Positions 1 through 8,610 are shown, counted from the first letter of the stretch. The stretch is 64,000 nucleotides of DNA from Nanobdellota archaeon (GCA_021836125.1 JAKBJF010000001.1:62001-126000), one strand, 5' to 3'. The notes: a model not told the origin generated them from the sequence alone. Numbers and translations: made by a program.

Positions 1-277
1 CTTTTCCAGGCATTATAAGATAGGAATCTCCTTTCTTGACTTCTATGCTCTCTCCGTCCACTACCATTATGCCTTTGCCCCTCGTTATCAGATAGCTCTC
101 CTCAGATACTTTATGGTAGTGCGCTGCGGACGATTTTTTCGGCGGCAGGCGAACATAAGCAACACTTTGCTTTGAGGTGCCACCAAGTTCAACGTTTCTT
201 CCGAATATCTCATATATCACTTCGCCAAGCGGGTTCACGATGGGATTCGTTATGTCTTCCAGCCTTTTGCCTTTCAT
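1..277 (-). CDS. Cupin-fold protein, 3' part cut by window edge
   Basis: Reading from an ATG at 277, 92 codons run to the left edge without a stop, so the C-terminus lies outside the window. The protein carries a cupin motif 1, AHYHKVSEESYLITRG, with the spacing H-x-H-x3-E-x6-G. The two histidines and the glutamate are the usual metal ligands of small single-domain cupins of the mannose-6-phosphate isomerase/sugar-binding type. The following stretch (GIMVVDGESIEVKKGDSYLI) fits the rest of the beta barrel. Substrate cannot be told. The gene is leftward and separated by about 90 bp from the next leftward fragment. Confidence 0.75.
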   Translation of the reverse strand, partial: MKGKRLEDITNPIVNPLGEVIYEIFGRNVELGGTSKQSVAYVRLPPKKSSAAHYHKVSEESYLITRGKGIMVVDGESIEVKKGDSYLIMPGK

Positions 278-366
278 GTTCAGCTATCACTTTTTTGTTA
301 TTAATAGATTCTAGTAAATTGCAAGTAATTGATTAAAGCGAGTGCTGTGGTTTTCATCGGTAGATG

Positions 367-654
367 TCACAATTTCTCCAGTTCCTTTTCTATTTCATTT
401 AGCATAATGTCGATTGGCGGTTGATACTGCACGTCTATCGTCTCTTTTTTGTAATATGCTAGGTTTTTACGCATGAACGCTACCTGAGTTGGTATGTATG
501 AAAAAACATCTATGTCCTGTCTCTCGCCCGCAATCTCTAAATAAGTCTTGTATTTTTTGGGCTCTTTCATTGTTTTAAACCCGCGCCATAGATCATATAT
601 GTCTTTAAGCATGTTTCTGTCTGCCATGGCAATTGTTTTTTCGGCGATAAGCAT
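367..654 (-). pseudogene. Remnant of an AbiEii-type nucleotidyltransferase (C-terminal part)
   Basis: This 95-residue frame has EKTIAMADRNMLKDIYDLWR near its start. That resembles the conserved C-terminal segment of AbiEii-like toxins (E-K-x-x-A-x-x-R-x-x-x-K-D-x-Y-D-L). The catalytic N-terminal part, with the GG[ST] and DxD motifs, is absent, since the frame begins only a few residues before the KD-x-YDL motif. It is therefore probably the stump of a decayed toxin gene, although the frame itself is open. It diverges from the operon starting at 744, with an AT-rich spacer between. A complete relative is at 4866-5645. A short standalone protein cannot be excluded. Confidence 0.5.
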
Positions 655-743
655 GATAAAATCATTTTACTAGATTTTATAGATAAAACAACTACTTTAT
701 AGTGATAGAAAAGTATTTATACTAGTCTATCTCATATAAGCCT
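655..743. promoter_or_regulatory. AT-rich divergent promoter region
   Basis: An 89-bp spacer lies between the leftward remnant (start 654) and the rightward operon (start 744). A TATA-like element, AAGTATTTATACTAG, sits at about 711-725, some 25 bp before the ATG at 744. That is the spacing for a leaderless archaeal transcript. Confidence 0.5.
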
Positions 744-1643
744 ATGGAAAACTATTCAGAAGAAAAGGAAGGGAAAGACGTATTTCAATCTCCGTATTCA
801 GCGGATTTAGAAGCTATTTTAGCGGCTGATTTGGAAAATATAGAAGCTGGACTTAAAAAGATCTCTGCAACTAATAATAGGCAGGCTGTGAACGGTTCGG
901 CAAATCGTGCTCCTGCAAGGCGTTACTCGGCACCTACAAGCGTGTTTGATGCTATCTATCAGGATCTAGAACGCGCTAGTGAAGGTGCTTATAACGCGTT
1001 AAGCAATGTTGGCGGCTCTCTAAAAGAGAAAACTGGAGATGTTTATGAAAATTATTTTGTAGAGCGTAAGCCTGTTGCGTCCTTTTATCAAACGCTGAAA
1101 AATAAAGGAAATAGTTTATACGGCAGCGTAAAAAGGTTGGGAAAACAGACAAAAACCCGAGCAGCAAACAGAATGTACAAATTATTTGGAAAGGAAGCAC
1201 CTTCAGCGAAGGTAGCTGACGAAAACGTTGCTGTTTCTGCTGAAGAGCCAGAAGGTCTGGATATAATTAGACAAGGGAGTTATAATCAAAACGAAAACTC
1301 CGACGGTGCGCCGCGCGGTGTTAACTTGTTGGAAGATGATGAACTTTTAGGGGCTAATTTTGATGCTTTAAACGAAAAGGATATAAATAACAACAAACGA
1401 AACACGGAAAAGTATAAAGGACTTTCACCTATAAAGCGTGTAAGACTCCCTAACAAACGGATGGGCTATTTCATACAGAACGGAAATCGGGCTGCTCCTT
1501 ACAGTTCACAGGTACGCGGTCCGCTGCCAAACTCTGTATCTTATTCCTTTACGATGTCTTACGGCAATAGAGGATTTAACATGTCGTATACTGTCTCAGC
1601 AGGATTCGGCATATCATCAGGATATGCATACACGTCTAACTAG
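744..1643 (+). CDS. Unknown protein, first gene of the J-domain/PRTase operon
   Basis: The 299-residue protein matches no family I recognise. The N-terminal third is acidic (residues about 1-45). The middle (about 75-150) is charged and probably helical, with repeated Lys/Gly-rich segments such as SLKEKTGDVYENYF and YGSVKRLGKQTKTRAANRMY. The C-terminal ~45 residues are rich in Ser, Tyr and Gly (SYSFTMSYGNRGFNMSY, then AGFGISSGYAYTSN), a low-complexity tail. There is no signal peptide or membrane segment. The start is supported by a TATA box about 25 bp upstream. Only 12 bp separate its stop from the J-domain gene, so the two are probably co-transcribed. Confidence 0.7.
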   Translation: MENYSEEKEGKDVFQSPYSADLEAILAADLENIEAGLKKISATNNRQAVNGSANRAPARRYSAPTSVFDAIYQDLERASEGAYNALSNVGGSLKEKTGDVYENYFVERKPVASFYQTLKNKGNSLYGSVKRLGKQTKTRAANRMYKLFGKEAPSAKVADENVAVSAEEPEGLDIIRQGSYNQNENSDGAPRGVNLLEDDELLGANFDALNEKDINNNKRNTEKYKGLSPIKRVRLPNKRMGYFIQNGNRAAPYSSQVRGPLPNSVSYSFTMSYGNRGFNMSYTVSAGFGISSGYAYTSN

Positions 1644-1655
1644 ACGGACCGCAGC

Positions 1656-2093
1656 ATGGATAAATTAGTTTATTCGATTAAAACTGGTAAGCCTTATGAA
1701 GAGGACTATAAAACCATTAAAATCGATTATAAAGAATTGTTGGACCTGGATAATATTATTAGCGACATGCTAAAGAAAGAGGCAGAAGCCAGAGCAAGAG
1801 AAGAAGAAACTAAAAGAAAACTAGAAGAAGAAAGAAAAAATAGAGCAGAAGCCGCAAGAAATAGAAGAGTCGAGGAAGCGAGAGTCAAAGATCCTTATTC
1901 TATACTTGGCGTAAGCCGCAACGCATCAATTTCAGATGTACAAAGGGCATACTTCAGCTTAGCCAGAAGATATCATCCTGACTTGTTCCAAGATCCTCGT
2001 GAAAAGTCAGCGGCTGAAGAAAGGATGAAAACAATAAATGTAGCAAGGGACAGTTTGTTTGCTTTGCTTGGAGGGAAAAATGTCAGCGCTTGA
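1656..2093 (+). CDS. Small J-domain (DnaJ-like) co-chaperone
   Basis: A 145-residue protein with a C-terminal J domain. Residues 79-140 begin DPYSILGVSRNASISDVQRA and contain the Hsp70-activating HPD tripeptide at 107-109 (RYHPDL). It is preceded by a highly charged Glu/Arg/Lys helix (about 40-76), probably a coiled coil. The Gly/Phe and zinc-finger regions of full DnaJ are missing, so this is a type III-like J protein that probably brings DnaK to a specific client. Neighbours suggest the client may be the membrane protein or the phosphoribosyltransferase of the same operon; that is inference. The 3' end overlaps the next gene by 14 bases. Confidence 0.85.
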   Translation: MDKLVYSIKTGKPYEEDYKTIKIDYKELLDLDNIISDMLKKEAEARAREEETKRKLEEERKNRAEAARNRRVEEARVKDPYSILGVSRNASISDVQRAYFSLARRYHPDLFQDPREKSAAEERMKTINVARDSLFALLGGKNVSA

Positions 2094-2415
2094 AGATAAA
2101 CTAAAAGATATCGGCGGAACCATAAAAAGCGCCGCGAAATCTTATCTCAATTATAGTTATAATTGGGGTTATAAAACGGGAAAAACTTCGGGTTTTTCAT
2201 CCAATTTGATTATCGCAAGCTTTGCTGAATCGCTTTTTTATGGTTTTACTCTAGGTGTAAGCTCTACACCAATACTCGGTCCGGTTAATAATGGTTTTGT
2301 GTGGGTTGGTGCTGGCATGTCGGTCTTAGTCACAAGGTTCATACAGTATGGTTTAGGTGTTGTTGACAGGACACTTAAAGATGAATATCGAGCAAAAAAT
2401 GGCGTCCATATTTGA
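2080..2415 (+). CDS. Small membrane protein, unknown function
   Basis: 111 residues from the ATG at 2080. A strong Shine-Dalgarno sequence (GGAGG, 2070-2074) stands just before this ATG, inside the end of the J-domain gene, which favours it over the in-frame codon at 2059. Two hydrophobic segments, about residues 43-62 and 70-92, suggest an integral membrane hairpin with a positively charged C-terminus. No family recognised. It overlaps both neighbours, a sign of translational coupling in the operon. Confidence 0.7.
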   Translation: MSALEDKLKDIGGTIKSAAKSYLNYSYNWGYKTGKTSGFSSNLIIASFAESLFYGFTLGVSSTPILGPVNNGFVWVGAGMSVLVTRFIQYGLGVVDRTLKDEYRAKNGVHI

Positions 2416-3208
2416 AATATTTGAGCGTTTGAAACAAACACAAGGCCGTTCTAATTATTTAGTCATGGAAGACGGCCTAAACCTATTAAGGCAATATTAT
2501 GATGGGCTATGTAAAAAGAGATTATTTCATTCAGCTAGTCAATCCAGATGGGAAAACCAGCGTTCCACGTTAGAAAAATTACTTTTGGGATGCGAAGATC
2601 TTGTAAATTGCAACTACACTGGTGATAAAAATTCGAAGGGCGCCGAACTTATACTCTCAGTGCGCAGCGATATCAAAAAGTACGCTAAAGGCGAAGAAGA
2701 AGCAAGACATCTTAGAGAAAATGATAGCATAAAAGAACTTGTAGAGTCACTTGAAAAATTACAAAACGAGGATGGAAAATTCGACAGCGTTTTCTACGTC
2801 GCTTCTGGCGGCGCAGAACCGGCATTACTTTATTGTGCAAGAAACGGCGGTATTCCGACACCAATACGCTTCTCAATGTACAGCAAAGAAGACACGCACG
2901 TTCGCCTGCCGATTGATATGCCAAAAGAATATTTGAGAGAAAAAGTGGAAGGAAAAAGGATACTCGTTGTGGAGGACATTGTAATCAGCGGTAAGAGCGT
3001 CGTTAAGACCATGGACTATCTCGCGAAGTTCGACCCAAAAGCAATCTATGGATGCGCAGTACGCATGGAAGATTTTTCGACTAGGTTAAAGGCGAGGATA
3101 TCCGAAAATCACGGTTCTTGGTACAATGATAGGATTTGGAGATACAAAATGTCTGCAAAAGAAGAAAGCGAGACAAGGGATAGACCGACGATTGATGTTT
3201 TTTTCTAG
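2381..3208 (+). CDS. Phosphoribosyltransferase-fold protein (paralogue of 29645-30484)
   Basis: 275 residues from the ATG at 2381, which lies within the end of the membrane gene. The C-terminal part is a type I phosphoribosyltransferase fold: beta strand and P-loop-like FYVASGGAEPALL, then the PRPP-binding motif ILVVEDIVISGKSV (about residues 194-207). The N-terminal ~120 residues are not a known domain but are shared with the protein at 29645: both have Y-[YF]-x2-LC followed by R-x-W and TLEKLL. Together they form a small paralogous family with a private N-terminal domain. The nucleobase substrate is unknown. Last gene of the 744-3208 operon. Confidence 0.7.
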   Translation: MNIEQKMASIFEIFERLKQTQGRSNYLVMEDGLNLLRQYYDGLCKKRLFHSASQSRWENQRSTLEKLLLGCEDLVNCNYTGDKNSKGAELILSVRSDIKKYAKGEEEARHLRENDSIKELVESLEKLQNEDGKFDSVFYVASGGAEPALLYCARNGGIPTPIRFSMYSKEDTHVRLPIDMPKEYLREKVEGKRILVVEDIVISGKSVVKTMDYLAKFDPKAIYGCAVRMEDFSTRLKARISENHGSWYNDRIWRYKMSAKEESETRDRPTIDVFF

Positions 3209-3274
3209 TTTACGGATGAAGCTTAGCTGGTATCTATCTACATATATTTAAACAACGGCTTTCTAAGGAAGTAT

Positions 3275-3778
3275 ATGCCGGATCTTAGAAGTGTAATAGA
3301 TACGTTTGCCTGCTGGAAACATACAAAAGTCCCAAACGGACTGACAAAACTGGTCGAAGATCTAGAGACCAGAACAAGAATGAAAGAAGTGAACGATGAA
3401 ACCTTCCAGTCTGAAAATTTATACGCAGTCAGGTATTCTTGTGAAATAAGAAAACGAAACGCCTCCTTGGTCCAATATTCTATAGGTTATTTTGTTGAAA
3501 GGCCTTACTTTGGAAAGGATGGACATCCAAAATCGAAATCGAAAAGGTTTGAACCACAATTGCTGCTTTCGTACAGCTATGAAAACGGGTCGCTAAAAAA
3601 CTGCGGGCTTGTTATAGTCTCTTTACTGGACCGAAAGGAAGATGGCTCACACCTTAGCTGCCTTAATCGCTACCTAAAGAAAAAACCGTACAGTATCGTC
3701 AAGATGAACGATGAGGATGTAAAGACTATATATACGACTGCAAAGCGCCAGCATTTTTTGGATTTGACAGGCAAATAA
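3275..3778 (+). CDS. Hypothetical protein
   Basis: 167 residues, soluble, basic (frequent Lys/Arg), with no signal peptide, membrane segment or motif I recognise. A TATA-like ATATATTTAAAC at about 3242-3253 lies about 25 bp before the ATG, supporting an independent leaderless promoter although the PRTase operon ends only 66 bp earlier. Codon use looks like that of its neighbours. No function proposed. Confidence 0.6.
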   Translation: MPDLRSVIDTFACWKHTKVPNGLTKLVEDLETRTRMKEVNDETFQSENLYAVRYSCEIRKRNASLVQYSIGYFVERPYFGKDGHPKSKSKRFEPQLLLSYSYENGSLKNCGLVIVSLLDRKEDGSHLSCLNRYLKKKPYSIVKMNDEDVKTIYTTAKRQHFLDLTGK

Positions 3779-4066
3779 AATCCTGCAGAAAAACGTAGGC
3801 GGATTATCAATCGTGACTAAGCTGCATAACGATAATTTAAGCTAAACGCGTTTTAATCTCTTGTCTATTAGAAATCGTGCGGCTTCGGGATGAACAGGAT
3901 TTTTATCGTTTGCTATCGAGTATAACCTTGGAAGATAAATTGTTGGAGTTTGGGGCAAGATGTGCGGAACTTAGTCTGTTTAAAGAGTGTCACTGTTTAT
4001 TGTAAAAATTACAAAATATAACATTAAAATTAATTATTTATACAATTTTATTTCACAATATTAAAT
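3779..4066. other. Intergenic stretch, nothing recognised
   Basis: 288 bp without a credible gene. The last 60 bp are very AT-rich and contain TTATTTATACAAT (about 4030-4042), a TATA-like element for the gene starting at 4067. I see no RNA gene or repeat in it. Confidence 0.4.
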
Positions 4067-4747
4067 ATGAAAGCTAAAAGTTTAGGAAACCTATTATACG
4101 AACCAGAACCGGTTATAGGAAACGGTCTTACGCTGGTCCAAACCATGGAAAGCTACTGCTGGAGCAATGGCCTCGGTTCATACATAAACACAGTTTCTAA
4201 TAAAGACACAAAGATAGACCACGCGACGTTTAACTGTAATTTTGGTATCACCATGGCAGATCCAATAGAGCTTGGCAAGCATGTGTACACGTACGAGACC
4301 GTAGGAGAATTGGAATATATGCACGGCCGTCAGGAAGAGGAACTGTGCGAAAGCAATGTCGAAAATTTCTTGAAACTCAAGGATGATATGAGAATCGTTA
4401 TGGACTCCTCGGACATTAGGCTTGGCGGTTATTCTCTTATGCAATCCGATAGGATAGTCTCCTTCGGGCTTATTGATGAGCCAAACGCAAGCAAGAGGAG
4501 TATACGCGCTGTCCTGCATTCTTACGAAAAAAATGATTATGTATCCCTGGTTTATACGGAAAGACCCGCACAGAAAAACGGCGAAGAACGGCTTTTCCTC
4601 GCTTATAACAAAGGATTGTATCCTCTGGATCTTGAAAAGAACCGTGACCTGGTCTTAATGATGCAGACTATAAATTTTATCCACGAGAACATGTTAAAGG
4701 AAACGAGCGTGCAGGTAATAGATTATACTGAAACGGCTAGGGTGTAG
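4067..4747 (+). CDS. Hypothetical protein
   Basis: 226 residues, no recognised family. The composition is that of a soluble globular protein; no membrane segments and no signal peptide. Segment GITMADPIELGKHVYTYETV and the beta-rich C-terminal half give no motif. A TATA-like element about 25-30 bp upstream supports this ATG. It stands alone, followed by a convergent toxin-antitoxin pair. Confidence 0.6.
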   Translation: MKAKSLGNLLYEPEPVIGNGLTLVQTMESYCWSNGLGSYINTVSNKDTKIDHATFNCNFGITMADPIELGKHVYTYETVGELEYMHGRQEEELCESNVENFLKLKDDMRIVMDSSDIRLGGYSLMQSDRIVSFGLIDEPNASKRSIRAVLHSYEKNDYVSLVYTERPAQKNGEERLFLAYNKGLYPLDLEKNRDLVLMMQTINFIHENMLKETSVQVIDYTETARV

Positions 4748-4865
4748 GCGAAATCTGGATTACTGGATTTGGGATAATGAAGCGTCTGGCTTTTCTTATT
4801 TAACTTCTACACATATGTATGCTTCTGTCTTTTGTATTATGGCATAATTTACAGAGATTTTCTAT

Positions 4866-5645
4866 CTATCCGCCAATAGTGTTCAAATAATCGGCTATCG
4901 AATTTGAAACAATGTTCCAATTTGAAGGCCTTAGCGCCAGGGGTATATAGCCGTTTGTCTTGGCCGATATGTATTTGCTGTCGACATGTCGAAGTTTTTT
5001 CGATAACTCCAGAATAAAACTATCGAAATCTATCCCTTTTTTACTAATAAACCGTTTTAATGAGTCATGAAATTTTGTTTTGTCTGCCAGCTCTAGACTA
5101 TAAAAAATATCGTATATGTCTTTTCCCTCGGTCCTCCTATACAAAGCATACATTTTTCTTGCCAGTAACTCCTCAAGCCTGTAAACGGCCAATCTGTGAG
5201 CTTTTTCCTGACTAAAGGAGGAGATTATCTCGTCCACTATCTCGAATGAATTTTTGTCCGCCAGCTCATTGAATGCGACATCCAGCCTTACTGAATCAGT
5301 AAACTCATTCGAGGTACGATACGAGAAATCTACCTGACAGTAGATTTTCAAGAGTCTTTTCTCTTTTTTAAGGAATTCCCTCGCATTTTCTGCTATCCCG
5401 TCTATAGATGTTATTATCGTGTTCAAAGAGGGTTTGTTTATCAGCTCAAAATCGGCATCCTCAGAAAACCTTGCATTTTCCTTTAAATAAACTTTATTAA
5501 TTGCTGTCCCGCCTGTCAAAACGAATCTTTGTTCTCCGTATAAAGATACATACTGTAACAACCTCATTAAGTAATAATCTTTTATAATAAAATTTGAAGA
5601 CAAACCGTATTTTTTGGCTAAATCTTTGTATATTATTTCTTCCAT
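4866..5645 (-). CDS. abiEii: AbiEii-type nucleotidyltransferase toxin
   Basis: 259 residues from the ATG at 5645. Motif 1 of the nucleotidyltransferase fold is at residues 44-48 (TGGTAI), followed by the metal-binding acidic pair in FSEDADFEL (D63, D65). A third conserved block, RKMYALYRRTEGKDIYDIFY, matches the KD-x-YD motif of AbiEii. In studied type IV systems AbiEii blocks growth by nucleotidyl transfer and defends against phage; activity here is inferred. The ATG overlaps the stop of the upstream antitoxin gene by one base (TAATG), so translation is coupled and the longer frame reaching 5696 is unlikely. Confidence 0.85.
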   Translation of the reverse strand: MEEIIYKDLAKKYGLSSNFIIKDYYLMRLLQYVSLYGEQRFVLTGGTAINKVYLKENARFSEDADFELINKPSLNTIITSIDGIAENAREFLKKEKRLLKIYCQVDFSYRTSNEFTDSVRLDVAFNELADKNSFEIVDEIISSFSQEKAHRLAVYRLEELLARKMYALYRRTEGKDIYDIFYSLELADKTKFHDSLKRFISKKGIDFDSFILELSKKLRHVDSKYISAKTNGYIPLALRPSNWNIVSNSIADYLNTIGG

Positions 5646-6415
5646 TACAGTTTCCCCAGTAGATCTCCTTCGTCGATATAATTTACCACCCTCCATTTTT
5701 TATTAAACTTCCCTACATTGCCTTTTCCTATTTTTGCGATTTGTTTTCCCACATTTAACTCGTTTAGTATTTTTTTGGGTATCTCGACAGTGGTTTTTTC
5801 GGACAGCGTTTCAAGCAAAAAACCGATCTTTCTAGAAAAGGCTGGATTGCCAAATCTTTTTACGTAAAAAACGAATATGTCCCATTCCAATTCGGTAAGG
5901 GCGAGCCTTTTTACTGCGGCTAAGATATTTGAATATCCACCTGAGAATTTTGGCATATAAAAACAATCATACATTGTTTTTGCTCTTGAGGATATAAAAT
6001 ACTTTTTGAAATAGGTCATTCCGGTTGCTCTTTTTCCCAAAGATACGGCTTTTATTTCTATGCTTTGCAAGATTTTAGCAGCTGTTGTCTTCTCAGTGCA
6101 AACGTAAATCGTAGAAGGTAGTTCATCCATCGCATTATAGACGTATAAAGCAGACGAAAAACCCAAGTAGCCATTAAATATATTTAGTGCGATGGTAAAA
6201 TAGTCTTCTATTTCCATGCCTCCTGCAGCATTAACAAGATATTTTCCTCTTTTTAATCTCGTTATCCAACCGTTTTTTTGCATTCTTGACAACAGTACAA
6301 GAAGGGTTTCTCTTTTTATTTTTTCTTGTGCCGCAATGAAAGCGATGTCGTATATATGATTTGGCTGTAGACTGAAATACACTTTTTGTTCGTATTTTGA
6401 TAAGTTGTTTTTCAT
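5645..6415 (-). CDS. abiEi: AbiEi-type antitoxin / transcriptional regulator
   Basis: 256 residues with an N-terminal winged helix. The segment LLSRMQKNGWITRLKRGKYL (about 42-61) is the typical AbiEi wing, a DNA-binding turn followed by a basic hairpin. The remainder resembles the AbiEi C-terminal antitoxin domain. It is the first gene of a two-gene operon with the toxin. AbiEi antitoxins usually repress their own promoter through inverted repeats and neutralise the toxin without stable binding. The upstream region (6416-6460) is nearly pure A/T and contains TATATTTAATATAT just before the ATG, which may serve as TATA or operator. Confidence 0.8.
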   Translation of the reverse strand: MKNNLSKYEQKVYFSLQPNHIYDIAFIAAQEKIKRETLLVLLSRMQKNGWITRLKRGKYLVNAAGGMEIEDYFTIALNIFNGYLGFSSALYVYNAMDELPSTIYVCTEKTTAAKILQSIEIKAVSLGKRATGMTYFKKYFISSRAKTMYDCFYMPKFSGGYSNILAAVKRLALTELEWDIFVFYVKRFGNPAFSRKIGFLLETLSEKTTVEIPKKILNELNVGKQIAKIGKGNVGKFNKKWRVVNYIDEGDLLGKL

Positions 6416-6552
6416 ATATATTAAATATATGTTTTGTTAAGTATTTATATTTATATAACAATACTATAGAGACGAAATACGGACGTAATTAAAAGATCCT
6501 GTATTAGTTTATTTGCGGACCTTTACACTAGTTAGAATCGTATAAGCAATGT

Positions 6553-7866
6553 TTACTCGGAAAGATCCTGTTTTAACATTTCTTCTATCCTGTTTATTAT
6601 GACCGGTGAAAATGCTATATTCAGCTCTCTCATCCTTCCGCCCCTGCCTTTGCTGGTTATCCGCGACATTATCAGAGAACTGTAATCCATGTCCGCTATA
6701 AGATCAGATATCCTTCGAAAGGTCAGTTTTTCCAGGCCGAATTTTGAAGAAAGACGAACATAACTATCATATACTTCTGCGCTGTATACCTTTCCCAACC
6801 TCTTGCTTTTTGAGGTCATTATTATCGAGAGCATAACGCACTTACTCTGCTTTGTCATGTTTTTTATGGAGGTTTCGGTTATGTCCTGTTCTAGTATATC
6901 AGTAGCCTTATCCAAGTCCATTTCCATTATCTCAGATGAACCGCGTTGCTGGGCCTGTTCTCCTGCCACTCTTAGCATGTTTATCGCTTTCCTAACGTCG
7001 CCGTGCTCCCTGGCAGCCAAGGCCGCTGTCTTGTTCACTATGGCCTCATTTATCGCATTTTGGTAGAACGCCTCATTTGCCCTCATGTTGAGTATATCCG
7101 CTATTTGTATCGCGTTATAAGGCTTGAATATAAACTCCACTGGAGATAGTGAACTTCTTACCCTTTGGTCTAAAGAAGCCTTAAGGTCCGTATTGTTTGA
7201 TATCCCTATCACGGATATCTTTGCGTTCCTCATCGATTCGTTTAACCTGAGAAGGCTGTAAAGCACGCCGTCCCCTGCTTTTTGGATCAGCTTTTCTATT
7301 TCGTCCAAAATGAGTATTATGGATTTTTCCCTGTCGTCGATTGCGCTCACAAGTTTCTTGTATAGATCGTTCGCGGACAAACCGCTCGTAGGTACTTTTA
7401 CCCCTAGAATCCTGCAAAGATTGGATAGAAGTCTGTACTCGGTATTGTTATTTTCAAGCCTGCAGTTAACATATATTGGTAAAACATTGACATTCTTCTC
7501 CTGTGCTAGCTCAGCCAGGTGCTGGCAAACGTATCTTGTAACCAATGACTTTCCAGTACCGGAAAAACCGTAAATAAGGATGTTCGATACTCTCTCAAGC
7601 AGTAGACTAGGCGCGAGGGAATTGGATATGAACTCTATTTCTATGTCCCTGTGCAATATCGCGCTTGGTACAAAGGCCGATGAGAGCATCTCTTTGTTCT
7701 TAAATATCTTCTTTTTTTCTAAAAACTGGTTAAATATCGACTTGGGATCGACGTTATGTTTATTCTCCTCATTAACCTGGTGCAATAAAGAGTCAGATTT
7801 TAAATCAGTGTTTCTCTTTATGTTAAGAACCATAAATTCTCTAAAGATTTGGTTGTATTTAAGCAT
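6553..7866 (-). CDS. cdc6: Orc1/Cdc6 replication initiator
   Basis: 437 residues, a normal length for archaeal Orc1/Cdc6. Walker A is at 100-107 (GFSGTGKS), Walker B at 183-190 (IILILDEI), sensor 1 about 217-224 (VIGISNNTD), and the sensor 2 region contains GDVRKAINMLRVAGEQA. The C-terminal ~100 residues form the winged helix that binds origin boxes. The protein recognises ORB repeats and recruits MCM. A TATA-like GTTATATAAC at 7880-7889 supports the ATG at 7866. The gene reads away from the repeat-rich origin immediately upstream, the common archaeal arrangement. Confidence 0.95.
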   Translation of the reverse strand: MLKYNQIFREFMVLNIKRNTDLKSDSLLHQVNEENKHNVDPKSIFNQFLEKKKIFKNKEMLSSAFVPSAILHRDIEIEFISNSLAPSLLLERVSNILIYGFSGTGKSLVTRYVCQHLAELAQEKNVNVLPIYVNCRLENNNTEYRLLSNLCRILGVKVPTSGLSANDLYKKLVSAIDDREKSIILILDEIEKLIQKAGDGVLYSLLRLNESMRNAKISVIGISNNTDLKASLDQRVRSSLSPVEFIFKPYNAIQIADILNMRANEAFYQNAINEAIVNKTAALAAREHGDVRKAINMLRVAGEQAQQRGSSEIMEMDLDKATDILEQDITETSIKNMTKQSKCVMLSIIMTSKSKRLGKVYSAEVYDSYVRLSSKFGLEKLTFRRISDLIADMDYSSLIMSRITSKGRGGRMRELNIAFSPVIINRIEEMLKQDLSE

Positions 7867-8358
7867 TTTAGTAAAAAGGAGTTATATAACAACACTTCAC
7901 TATAGCAACAGAGAGACCCACGTTTCCAATGGAACTCTCGAAATGAAAAATGAAAGTATTTACTGATAGCTTATATTATATATTATTCTATATAGAATAA
8001 TAACTATAATAATATAACCCCTTCCATAGGAAATGTAGGTGTGTTCCAAAGGAAATTTTATAAAAGAAAGTCTCTTAAATTTTCTTTCAAACGTTTCCTC
8101 TGGAAAATTATTCATAAATCTCTTCACAACGATCCGTATTTCAGAAAAAGCCAGTGGTTTTTGCTGTGCATAGTTAGTATTACTTAAAAAAATCGATTTG
8201 TGATAATTCTATAAATTTTATATAAATTTTTGTAAAATACACAATACTGTTTTTCTAAAAGAGTAAGTTTTATAAAGCGATAACTCCTTCCTATTCCAAA
8301 CATTTTAGCCCTCGTGCGTTAAGTCGCACAGGATAAAAAAGACAAAACAGGAAAAGTT
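7867..8358. other. Probable chromosomal replication origin (oriC) with ORB-like boxes
   Basis: Non-coding and AT-rich, next to cdc6. It contains repeated TTCCANNGGAAA boxes resembling the archaeal ORB core (TTCCAGTGGAAAC then G-rich). They are: box 1, reverse orientation, 7913-7935 (core GTTTCCAATGGAAC); box 2, forward, 8020-8040 (TTCCATAGGAAATGTAGG); box 3, forward, 8043-8056 (GTTCCAAAGGAAAT); box 4, reverse, 8088-8107 (GTTTCCTCTGGAAA). A fifth, TTTTCCATAGGAAGCGATGG at 8431-8450, lies in the next reading frame. Between boxes 1 and 2 is a ~60-bp almost pure A/T stretch (about 7955-8017), a good candidate unwinding element. A second AT-rich block is at 8180-8240. Confidence 0.85.
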
Positions 8359-8610
8359 ATGAACAAAAAAAGTATCTTAAAGAAAAAGAACCCTTCCCGG
8401 ATCAATTCGTTAATGATAACGAAGAAATCATTTTCCATAGGAAGCGATGGTGTCACTGGGTATAAACTTTTAGTAATATCATTATTTTTATTACCTATTT
8501 TAAATGCGGCCCCAGGAAATTTCAGTATAAATAATAATGTTTTTGTTAGCATAATCTTTGTGTCTTCTTTAGCAGCATTACTAGTTACAAGAGGCTTTCA
8601 TGGAAAATAA
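8359..8610 (+). CDS. Small membrane protein beside the origin
   Basis: 83 residues: a basic N-terminus (MNKKSILKKKNPSR) followed by two hydrophobic segments, about 36-52 and 59-77. Its last codons overlap the start of the secreted-protein gene at 8600, consistent with translational coupling. A TATA-like TTTTATAAAG lies far upstream (about 8268-8277), and one ORB-like box falls inside the frame, so the reading could be fortuitous. No family recognised. Confidence 0.45.
   Translation: MNKKSILKKKNPSRINSLMITKKSFSIGSDGVTGYKLLVISLFLLPILNAAPGNFSINNNVFVSIIFVSSLAALLVTRGFHGK

Noticed and set aside
8319-8552. Leftward frame opposite the small membrane gene beside oriC
   Set aside because: Hydrophobic only because it mirrors A/T-rich codons of the rightward frame; no start context and it would run into the origin.
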